From Minisyncoccota bacterium (GTDB taxonomy: Bacteria > Patescibacteriota > Minisyncoccia > UBA6257 > HR35): DNA of 6,216 nucleotides. The notes under the pieces are model-generated. The model was not told the origin of the DNA. It was given only the letters and a program-made list of their open reading frames with translations, and ran no database searches. The DNA lies in assembly GCA_028276315.1 (NCBI GenBank), contig JAPYWP010000040.1:1-6216 (forward strand), given 5' to 3'. Below are positions 1-4,013 of the stretch, piece by piece. The position numbers were made by a program, and so were the translations under genes. The stretch's first letter is position 1. The number at the start of each line of letters is the position of its first letter.

Positions 1-554
1 TTTTCTCTTATTTTTTCAATTAATTTATCAACTAAAATTTCTGGATCGCTTTCCCAAACAATAACTCTTTCTTCTCTTTGAGCTTTCTTTAAAATATCAG
101 GCAAAAGACTCTCAGTACCACCGCTTCCTTTTAAAATTCCCATAATCTTATTATCTTCAAATGCAGTAGTAAATTCATTTAACGTTCCGATTCTTCCGCA
201 AACAAAAATTATAGCTTCTGCTGATCGAGAAAGTATCATATTTCTTCCAGAATAACCTAAACCAGTCCAAATTATAATATCATGATAATCAACTGGGAGT
301 TGATAAACTTCAATATGCTCTTTATAAGTTAGTGCAGGAGAAAGACCTATTACAAAACCACCAACTTCTTTTGCCCCTTTAGCCACCCAATAAGGCACAC
401 CAGTTGTTGCGCCAGTAATTAAAACACAATTTCTTTTTGCAATAGCTTTTCCAAGACTAATACATTTTTCTAAAATATCTTCACTACAAACTCTTGTTTG
501 CGCTGCACCAGATACTGCAATTTTAATTTTAAGCAAATCTTTAAATTCTTCCAT
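1..554 (-). CDS. LOG/SLOG-family Rossmann-fold nucleotide-binding protein, 3' end cut by the window
   Basis: An open frame begins at ATG 554-552 and reads 184 codons without a stop to the window edge, so the C-terminus is missing. The protein resembles the LOG-like (formerly 'lysine decarboxylase-like') Rossmann family. It has an early strand and turn, ISGA-like SGAAQT (residues 15-20), then LITGATTG (45-52), GRNMILSRSAEAIIF (103-117) and CGRIGTLNEF (119-128). The last segment matches the family's PGGxGTxxE phosphate-binding and catalytic motif, but the PGG is replaced by CGR. LOG enzymes release cytokinin-type bases from nucleoside monophosphates; related SLOG proteins only bind nucleotides. 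The altered motif makes a specific phosphoribohydrolase call unsafe. The start lies 3 nt after the rpmI stop with no Shine-Dalgarno sequence, so it is probably the distal gene of the rplJ operon. The family is fairly sure; the substrate is unknown. Confidence 0.85.
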   Translation of the reverse strand, partial: MEEFKDLLKIKIAVSGAAQTRVCSEDILEKCISLGKAIAKRNCVLITGATTGVPYWVAKGAKEVGGFVIGLSPALTYKEHIEVYQLPVDYHDIIIWTGLGYSGRNMILSRSAEAIIFVCGRIGTLNEFTTAFEDNKIMGILKGSGGTESLLPDILKKAQREERVIVWESDPEILVDKLIEKIRE

Positions 555-557
555 AAA

Positions 558-710
558 TTAAATAAAATCTTTTTTTACTGATTTTTTAAATTTCTTAACT
601 CTTTTTTCTTTTTTTGCTAAATTGTGCGCTCTTCCAGGAACGTAAACTATGATTTTTTCATTTTTTGTTTTTTTAACTCTCTTTGTAATAGATTTTTTTG
701 TTTTACTCAT
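558..710 (-). CDS. rpmI: Large-subunit ribosomal protein bL35
   Basis: This 50-residue, very lysine-rich protein is a short bL35, a small protein of the 50S subunit; bacterial bL35 is usually about 64-66 residues. The segment KRVKKTKNEKI (residues 10-20) matches the family's KRFKxTxxGKI signature. RAHNLAKKEKRVKKFKK (27-43) matches the basic region around the conserved histidine. The ATG at 710-708 overlaps the TGA of infC in an ATGA junction, which suggests translational coupling. The infC-rpmI order is the classical bacterial arrangement and supports the call independently. rplT (bL20), which normally follows, is absent; a LOG-like gene starts 3 nt after the TAA. The shortening is at the C-terminal end. 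The protein is small and basic, so part of the confidence rests on gene context. Confidence 0.8.
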   Translation of the reverse strand: MSKTKKSITKRVKKTKNEKIIVYVPGRAHNLAKKEKRVKKFKKSVKKDFI

Positions 711-1195
711 AATTTAGCTAAATAAGCTATAATTAAATTTTGTGTATCTTTAATCGGTTGAGTTAATTTTTTATTTTGAATCATATCTAAAAATTTTTGA
801 AATCTTTCTTTTACAAAATCATGATGAATTTGCTGCCTACCTTTTATAAACATTCTAACTTCAACCGGATAACCTTCAGAAAGAAATTTTTCAATCATTT
901 TTGCTTTTCTTTCTAAATCGGCTTGAGCTTCGTTTACTCCAATTCTTACAGTTTTCATTTCTTTTGGTTTTTTAACTTCTTTTTTCTTTTTCTCTTTTAA
1001 ATAAAGATACTTTTTATAATCACCTATTCTTACAACAACAACTGGTGCTTTATCTGTAATCAAAAAAAGATCTTTATTTTGCTCTTCTGCTAATTTAATT
1101 GCTTCATCGAAACTTAAAACACCTATTTTTTTCCCTTCTTCGTCTGTTACCAAAACTTTATCTGGTTTTAATCTTAAAAGTTCTTTCTGAATCAC
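707..1195 (-). CDS. infC: Translation initiation factor IF-3
   Basis: IF3 binds the 30S subunit, prevents premature 50S joining and checks the initiator tRNA-start codon pair. The 162-residue protein has both IF3 domains. The N-terminal domain (about 8-68) contains KVLVTDEEGKKIGVLSFDEA and a DYKKYLYLKEKKKKE segment matching the family's DYGKYKYExxKK helix. The C-terminal domain (about 80-162) contains KTVRIG, a FLSEGYPVEVRMFIKGR stretch and HHDF, equivalent to the usual FRGREMxH region. The PPVCK signature of typical IF3 is altered to APVVVVR. The start is GTG at 1195-1193, four nt after the rplL stop. The next codon is ATT, the unusual start used by E. coli infC, so the start could be one codon later. 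There is no Shine-Dalgarno sequence. The 3' end overlaps rpmI by 4 nt (ATGA). Confidence 0.95.
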   Translation of the reverse strand: MIQKELLRLKPDKVLVTDEEGKKIGVLSFDEAIKLAEEQNKDLFLITDKAPVVVVRIGDYKKYLYLKEKKKKEVKKPKEMKTVRIGVNEAQADLERKAKMIEKFLSEGYPVEVRMFIKGRQQIHHDFVKERFQKFLDMIQNKKLTQPIKDTQNLIIAYLAKL

Positions 1196-1199
1196 AAAT

Positions 1200-1583
1200 T
1201 TATTTTATTTCAACTTTAGCGCCAACTGCTTCTAATTTTTTCTTTAATTCTTCAGCTTCTTGCATCGAAACTCCTTCTTTAATAACTTTTGGAGCAGAAT
1301 CAACTATATCTTTTGCATCTTTAAGTGACCAGCTAGGATTAATTTCTCTTAAAACTTTTATAACTTGAACTTTTTGATCACCTGCAGCTTGTAAAATAAC
1401 ATTAACAGTGCCTGCTGATGAAGCTTGCTGAGCCTCTTGAGGTGTTTGCGCTTGTGCTGGAGCCTGCGGAATATAAGCTAAATTAACTCCAAATTTTTCT
1501 TCTAATGTCTTAACCAATTCTGCAAGTTCTATAACTGTTAATTTTTCTATTTTTTCAACTATATCTTGTATGCTTTTATCCAT
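1200..1583 (-). CDS. rplL: Large-subunit ribosomal protein bL12 (L7/L12 stalk)
   Basis: bL12 forms the flexible dimers of the ribosomal stalk that recruit the GTPase factors IF2, EF-Tu and EF-G. The 127-residue protein has the full layout. A helical N-terminal dimerisation and L10-binding domain spans residues 1-35. An Ala/Gln/Pro hinge spans about 36-57. The C-terminal factor-binding domain (58-127) contains VNVILQAAGDQKVQVIKVLRE, KEGVSMQEAEELKKKLE and the terminal GAKVEIK. One oddity is that the highly conserved GLGLKEAK factor-binding loop is changed to PSWSLKDAK, with one extra residue (about 81-91). The ATG at 1583-1581 is 27 nt downstream of the rplJ stop and has no Shine-Dalgarno sequence. 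A TAAAAT hexamer sits 6 nt before the start. The identity is certain. Confidence 0.98.
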   Translation of the reverse strand: MDKSIQDIVEKIEKLTVIELAELVKTLEEKFGVNLAYIPQAPAQAQTPQEAQQASSAGTVNVILQAAGDQKVQVIKVLREINPSWSLKDAKDIVDSAPKVIKEGVSMQEAEELKKKLEAVGAKVEIK

Positions 1584-1610
1584 AAATCTATTTTACTCAA
1601 AAACTAACAT

Positions 1611-2120
1611 TTAGTTAGCTTTTGAGCTTTTTAATGTTAATATTTTCAAAAAGTTACCCAAAGGAGATTTTAATGCTAAAATTAATCTTAAAATTAAACT
1701 CTTTAAAATATAATTTAATTTTATCATTAAAGCTTCTTTTGATGGCAAATCCCCTATCATTTTCCAAAATTCATTTGTGTATTTATTATTTTTAAAATAT
1801 CCAAAAATATAACTTCCAATATTTTTATCTTTTTGAATTTTATTAATTAAACTCAAAATTTTATTATCATCCTCAAAAACAAAAATAACCCCAAAAGGAG
1901 AATTCGATTTAAAATCCTCATCTAAAAGTCCAGATTTTAAAAGCAAGGATTTTTTATAAATTTTAAGCAATCCCCCGCTTTTTTTGATTTCTCTTCTTAA
2001 ATTATTTAAAACACCTGTTGGAAATTTATTCAAATCAATTAAAACATAAAAAAGCGATTTTTCCTTTAACTCAATTAATTCTTTTACCTTATTTTGCTTT
2101 TGCACTAAACTTTGCCTCAT
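1611..2120 (-). CDS. rplJ: Large-subunit ribosomal protein uL10
   Basis: uL10 anchors bL12 dimers to the 23S rRNA at the base of the stalk. The protein is divergent but recognisable. It has an N-terminal helix ending KVKELIELKEKS, then LNNLRREIKKSGGLLKIYKKSLLLKS, matching the family's LRRxLRexGxxxkVvKNtLlrrA region. LPSKEALMIKLNYILKS matches the LPSREELLxxLxxxL signature, and a long C-terminal helix carries the bL12-binding sites. I chose the ATG at 2120-2118 (169 residues). An in-frame ATG 18 nt upstream lies inside the extended -10 element of the proposed promoter and would not be transcribed. The chosen start has no Shine-Dalgarno sequence and would be nearly leaderless. rplL follows after 27 nt, the universal order. 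rplK, rplA and nusG, often upstream elsewhere, are not here. Confidence 0.93.
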   Translation of the reverse strand: MRQSLVQKQNKVKELIELKEKSLFYVLIDLNKFPTGVLNNLRREIKKSGGLLKIYKKSLLLKSGLLDEDFKSNSPFGVIFVFEDDNKILSLINKIQKDKNIGSYIFGYFKNNKYTNEFWKMIGDLPSKEALMIKLNYILKSLILRLILALKSPLGNFLKILTLKSSKAN

Positions 2121-2128
2121 AAATAAAT

Positions 2129-2157
2129 ATTTTACCATAAATATTTTTTAAAAGCAA
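2129..2157 (-). promoter_or_regulatory. Promoter of the rplJ-rplL-infC-rpmI operon
   Basis: Read on the minus strand, TTGCTT (2157-2152) is separated by 17 nt from TAAAAT (2134-2129). A TG one base before the hexamer gives an extended -10, TGGTAAAAT. Only 8 nt separate the -10 from the chosen rplJ ATG at 2120, so transcription should begin at or just before the start codon. The -35 lies inside the oligo-T tail of the upstream terminator, so the two signals are fused. This is a motif match, not a mapped start. Confidence 0.65.
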
Positions 2158-2158
2158 A

Positions 2159-2183
2159 TAAAAAAGGCGGGATCCACCCCGCC
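2159..2183 (-). terminator. Intrinsic terminator of the 155-residue protein gene
   Basis: A 6-bp all-G+C stem, GGCGGG with CCCGCC (2183-2178 with 2171-2166), has a 6-nt loop. On the minus strand it is followed directly by six T and then ATTTGCTTTT. It begins 30 nt after the stop codon of the gene at 2213-2680. The T tract is on the low-coordinate side, so it acts on minus-strand transcripts and insulates that gene from the ribosomal operon. Confidence 0.88.
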
Positions 2184-2212
2184 AAAGTTATAATAAAAAT
2201 TAAACTTTTTGT

Positions 2213-2680
2213 TTATTTAAGATTTAAGATAGTAATTTTGTTTATTTCAGATAATAAATTTTTAAGCTGTTCCTCTTTTTTTTCAATTATTTTTTCCTTA
2301 TTCATTGAGATTGCTCTAATGCAAAATTCCTTCTTGATATTAACCGGAATTAAATTTAAACCCATATACTCTTTTACATATTTCCACAGGTTCCACGATT
2401 TTAGTATCTGTTCCATCCTCTTGCATTTTTCACAATCTTGATGAATAATAATTCCAAAACCTAAACACGAACTTCTAGTGAAAAAAAACTCTCCAAGCAA
2501 CAATTTCTCTTCATCAGTTAACTTCTCAAAACAAAAATTATTAGAACTTACGATGAATTCTCCTACTATACATATTAATTCTTCAAGCCTATCACTTAAT
2601 GCATTAAACCTTTTTAAAACCTCAATTTCATTTTCTAACTTTTTAGCCTTCCTTAAAATTTTAAATAATTTTTTCTTCAT
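2213..2680 (-). CDS. Protein of unknown function with a CxxC motif, 155 residues
   Basis: I do not recognise a family. The protein is soluble-looking and predicted helical. A lysine-rich amphipathic N-terminus (1-35) and a Glu/Lys-rich C-terminal helix (about 126-147) could form short coiled coils. The centre holds six cysteines (37, 50, 72, 83, 86, 120). HQDCEKC (80-86) contributes His80 and a C83-x-x-C86 pair, which could bind a metal or be redox active; this is inference. There is no signal peptide or membrane segment. Expression signals are strong: a TTGACA promoter, a leader of about 50 nt, AGGAGG 4 nt before the ATG, and a terminator 30 nt after the TAA. It is therefore a single-gene transcription unit. 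It lies between the membrane-protein unit and rplJ and shares promoter architecture with the former. Confidence 0.8.
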   Translation of the reverse strand: MKKKLFKILRKAKKLENEIEVLKRFNALSDRLEELICIVGEFIVSSNNFCFEKLTDEEKLLLGEFFFTRSSCLGFGIIIHQDCEKCKRMEQILKSWNLWKYVKEYMGLNLIPVNIKKEFCIRAISMNKEKIIEKKEEQLKNLLSEINKITILNLK

Positions 2681-2684
2681 AGTC

Positions 2685-2690
2685 CCTCCT
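2685..2690 (-). promoter_or_regulatory. Strong Shine-Dalgarno site of the 155-residue protein gene
   Basis: AGGAGG, within AAGGAGGGACT, lies 4 nt before the ATG at 2680 and fixes the start. Most ribosomal-operon genes beside it have no such site. Confidence 0.85.
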
Positions 2691-2729
2691 TAAATTTTGT
2701 TTTATTTTTTATTTTTATTTGCAGTGTAA

Positions 2730-2787
2730 AAAATACTATTTTAATCATAAAAATTTTTTTGTCAATATTTAAAAGCAAATAAAAAAA
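2730..2787 (-). repeat. Terminator-tail plus promoter module, copy 1
   Basis: From the oligo-T tail of the upstream terminator to just past the -10, this stretch is an imperfect direct repeat of 3230-3286. Both read T7-ATTT, then a short variable part, then TTTTAAATATTGACA, an A-run and T-run, ATGAT and an AAAnT -10. The hairpins preceding the two copies are unrelated in sequence. A partial third copy follows the terminator at 2159-2183, with the same ATTTGCTTTTAAA tail but a different -35. Confidence 0.7.
2738..2765 (-). promoter_or_regulatory. Promoter of the 155-residue protein gene
   Basis: A perfect consensus TTGACA (2765-2760) is followed after 16 nt by TAAAAT (2743-2738), one mismatch from TATAAT. 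The spacer is an A-tract followed by a T-tract and then ATGAT. The expected start near 2731 gives an A-rich leader of about 50 nt before the gene. The element is nearly a copy of the promoter at 3236-3263. Confidence 0.82.
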
Positions 2788-3188
2788 CCCGCCAACTGGC
2801 GGGTTAAAAAATTCACACAAAAATTTATAGAAAATACATATTTTGTTGATTTTGCCAGAGCGTAAATACAAAATATAAATACACACAAATAAATAAAAAC
2901 CAATATCTTTTCGAAATTTATTAACCAAAATTTCCACAATGCCTCCCACATTTTAATTTTAAAATAGAAAAACATTATAAAACTAACCACTAAAAATAAA
3001 GTATGCAGAATCAATTGAAAATAATCTATTACCATTACATAGCCAAAAATTACTATAATTATAAACACAACTTTTTCCTTGCTAGTAGAACGAAAGATTA
3101 ATTCAGGAAGCCAAATACTCCATATTAAGTAACTCATAGCGCCTATTAGTAAAAATACTTCCAGGGGTATTATTTCTTTTAGACTCAT
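2769..3188 (-). CDS. Small multi-pass membrane protein of unknown function; frame runs through its terminator
   Basis: The family is not recognised. The 139-residue translation is strongly hydrophobic, with about four likely membrane helices: near 10-32, 40-58, 59-76 and 93-112. Lys/Arg-bearing turns lie at 33-39 and 77-80. There is no cleavable signal peptide. The start is well supported by AGGAGG 8 nt upstream of the ATG and by a promoter behind it. The end is odd. Residues from about 128 are encoded by the terminator hairpin and T tract, and the TAA lies past the expected transcript end. Either the mRNA is naturally non-stop, or a frameshift in gene or assembly removed the native stop. A stop exists in another frame at the CTATAA near 2830. 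The membrane nature is fairly sure, the function unknown. Confidence 0.7.
   Translation of the reverse strand: MSLKEIIPLEVFLLIGAMSYLIWSIWLPELIFRSTSKEKVVFIIIVIFGYVMVIDYFQLILHTLFLVVSFIMFFYFKIKMWEALWKFWLINFEKILVFIYLCVFIFCIYALAKSTKYVFSINFCVNFLTRQLAGFFICF
2778..2805 (-). terminator. Intrinsic terminator inside the 3' end of the membrane-protein reading frame
   Basis: An 8-bp perfect stem, AACCCGCC with GGCGGGTT (2805-2798 with 2793-2786), has an AGTT loop. It is followed on the minus strand by a run of seven T that begins in the arm itself, then ATTTGC. The reading frame of the upstream membrane protein is still open through the hairpin and stops only at 2771-2769, beyond the T tract. Transcripts ending here would carry no stop codon. 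Confidence 0.88.
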
Positions 3189-3196
3189 ATATCATC

Positions 3197-3202
3197 CCTC
3201 CT
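3197..3202 (-). promoter_or_regulatory. Shine-Dalgarno site of the membrane-protein gene
   Basis: AGGAGG lies 8 nt before the ATG at 3188. An earlier ATG, inside GGGATGATAT, is too close to the site and out of frame, so 3188 is the preferred start. Confidence 0.85.
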
Positions 3203-3229
3203 TTTTTTATTTTGATTTGCTTTAAGTTT

Positions 3230-3286
3230 ATTAATACTTTATCATAAAAAATTTTTTTGTCAATATTTAAAATTAAAATAAAAAAA
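3230..3286 (-). repeat. Terminator-tail plus promoter module, copy 2
   Basis: This is the partner of the module at 2730-2787. It starts in the oligo-T tail of the small RNA and runs through TTTTAAATATTGACA to the -10. The two differ mainly in ATTTTAATTTT versus ATTTGCTTTT, one extra T in the T-run, and TAAAGT versus TTAAAAT at the -10. Confidence 0.7.
3236..3263 (-). promoter_or_regulatory. Promoter of the membrane-protein gene
   Basis: A perfect TTGACA (3263-3258) lies 16 nt before TAAAGT (3241-3236), which is preceded by TGA to form an extended -10, TGATAAAGT. The expected start near 3229 leaves a leader of about 40 nt before the ATG. It sits directly behind the oligo-T tail of the small RNA. 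Confidence 0.78.
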
Positions 3287-3410
3287 CCCCATAGAGCGGG
3301 CGAAAAATAAATAATAAATAATAAATTAAATAAATAATAAAATAAAAAATAATAAAATAATAAATGCCCACTCTATAGGGCTTAAAATTTAAAAAAATTT
3401 TTTATTTTCT
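3280..3410 (-). ncRNA. Candidate small RNA: long stem, AU-only loop, oligo-U end
   Basis: No plausible ORF lies between the GNAT gene and the membrane-protein promoter. There is instead a transcription unit of about 130 nt. A TTGACA/TAAAAT promoter lies just upstream, and the end carries seven T after a G-rich arm. The 5' arm CCCTATAGAGTGGGC (3380-3366) pairs over 15 positions with GCCCGCTCTATGGGG (3301-3287). Thirteen pairs are Watson-Crick and two are G-U; three outer pairs (G-U, A-U, A-U) can extend the stem. The two wobbles become A-C mismatches on the plus strand, so the fold favours the minus-strand RNA. The 64-nt loop has 63 consecutive A/U bases and one C. No known family is recognised. 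The last arm and U tract can also act as the terminator. An alternative is an unusually long-looped terminator for the GNAT gene, but the dedicated promoter argues for an RNA gene. Confidence 0.65.
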
Positions 3411-3416
3411 ACTAAA

Positions 3417-3445
3417 ATTTTATCATAACATTTTTATTTTGTCAA
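3417..3445 (-). promoter_or_regulatory. Promoter of the candidate small RNA
   Basis: A consensus TTGACA (3445-3440) lies 17 nt before TAAAAT (3422-3417), which is preceded by TGA, giving the extended -10 TGATAAAAT. This is the closest match to consensus in the window. It begins 4 nt after the GNAT stop codon. The expected start is near 3410, about 30 nt before the stem. No start codon with a ribosome-binding site follows before the next terminator. Confidence 0.8.
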
Positions 3446-3449
3446 TCCC

Positions 3450-4013
3450 CTACTTTTCTTTAATTTCCATTTCCAAATAATCAAATGGTTCGCCAAAATT
3501 GTGCCAATTTTCTATAGTTCGTAATTTTTTAGCTCCCCTTTTTTGAAGTATTTCGGATAAATTATTTTTAACTCTAACGTGAGCGCAAATTTTTTTATAA
3601 CCTCTTTTTCTTGCTTCTTTTAAAAGATTATTAATAATCTTTAAAAACAATCCTAAATCTCGATTATCTGGCTTGGTTGCTATCGATTCAACATAAAGAG
3701 CGTCTTTTTGAGGCAAAAGTTCTGGATCATAATATTTTAACTCTTCATAAGCATCTTTTAATGGTTTAGAAGATAAATAAGAAATAATTTCTCCTTTTTC
3801 ATTTTTAGCTATTATTTGAATTCCTTTTTTGTTTTCCAAAGTTTCTCTTAAATCTTCTAAATCTGATTGCATTATCTCAGGAAAACTCTCTTCTTCAACT
3901 TTTAAAATTCCTTTTAAAGTTTCATCATCAATCTTATCTATTATTTCTATTTTGTATTCTTGTTGTTTTTCAGATGCTTTTTTAAATTTTTTAATAGATT
4001 TATCCAATTTCAT
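3450..4013 (-). CDS. GNAT-family N-acetyltransferase
   Basis: This is a 187-residue protein of the GNAT fold, which transfers an acyl group from acetyl-CoA to an amine; the acceptor cannot be told. The first 20 residues are a lysine-rich extension. The GNAT domain follows. IAKNEKGEIISYLSSKP (68-84) forms the central strands. ALYVESIATKPDNRDLGLFLKIINNLLKEARKRGYKKICAHV (105-146) is motif A, strand 4 and helix 3, with R118-x-x-G121 matching the start of the acetyl-CoA loop RxxGxG/A. The last glycine/alanine of that loop is Phe123, so cofactor binding may be altered. VKNNLSEILQKRGAKKL (148-164) is the usual N-x-x-A/S...LxxxGF-like helix. The ATG overlaps the 3' end of the long repeat-protein gene by 14 nt, implying co-transcription and coupling. 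The gene ends in TAG just before the small-RNA promoter. Confidence 0.85.
   Translation of the reverse strand: MKLDKSIKKFKKASEKQQEYKIEIIDKIDDETLKGILKVEEESFPEIMQSDLEDLRETLENKKGIQIIAKNEKGEIISYLSSKPLKDAYEELKYYDPELLPQKDALYVESIATKPDNRDLGLFLKIINNLLKEARKRGYKKICAHVRVKNNLSEILQKRGAKKLRTIENWHNFGEPFDYLEMEIKEK

Noticed and set aside
707..709. TGA recoded as glycine, as in Gracilibacteria and Absconditabacteria
   Set aside because: infC ends with TGA exactly at its expected C-terminus in an ATGA overlap with rpmI, and no other gene needs in-frame TGA to stay open.
1099..1368. Open frame on the plus strand across infC and rplL
   Set aside because: It lies opposite two certain genes, its translation has no family features, and it lacks promoter or ribosome-binding site. 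The other plus-strand frames near 2238-2441, 2478-2693, 3829-4032 and 5114-5308 are rejected on the same grounds.
2118..2138. Upstream in-frame ATG of rplJ at 2138
   Set aside because: It overlaps the extended -10 element, would lie upstream of the expected transcription start, and adds six residues not expected in uL10.
2677..2949. Minus-strand frame of 90 codons overlapping the membrane-protein end and the next gene's leader
   Set aside because: It runs through the terminator, the promoter and the Shine-Dalgarno site of the next gene, has no ribosome-binding site of its own, and its sequence is translated AT-rich spacer. It was considered as the target of a frameshift in the membrane protein, but nothing favours that.
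3280..3380. Large-loop hairpin as part of a mobile element, CRISPR repeat or retron RNA
   Set aside because: No transposase, reverse transcriptase, Cas gene, repeated spacer units or target duplication is visible; only one inverted pair occurs, with its own promoter and U tract.
3281..3380. Simple terminator of the GNAT gene
   Set aside because: Not fully excluded, but a 64-nt AU loop is far longer than normal and a consensus promoter lies between the GNAT stop and the hairpin, so a separate RNA unit explains more.
3280..3410. The RNA as 6S RNA, tmRNA or RNase P RNA
   Set aside because: It is too short, and its AU-only loop offers none of the conserved elements of those RNAs, such as an alanine-tRNA-like end or a promoter-like bulge with G+C closing stems.
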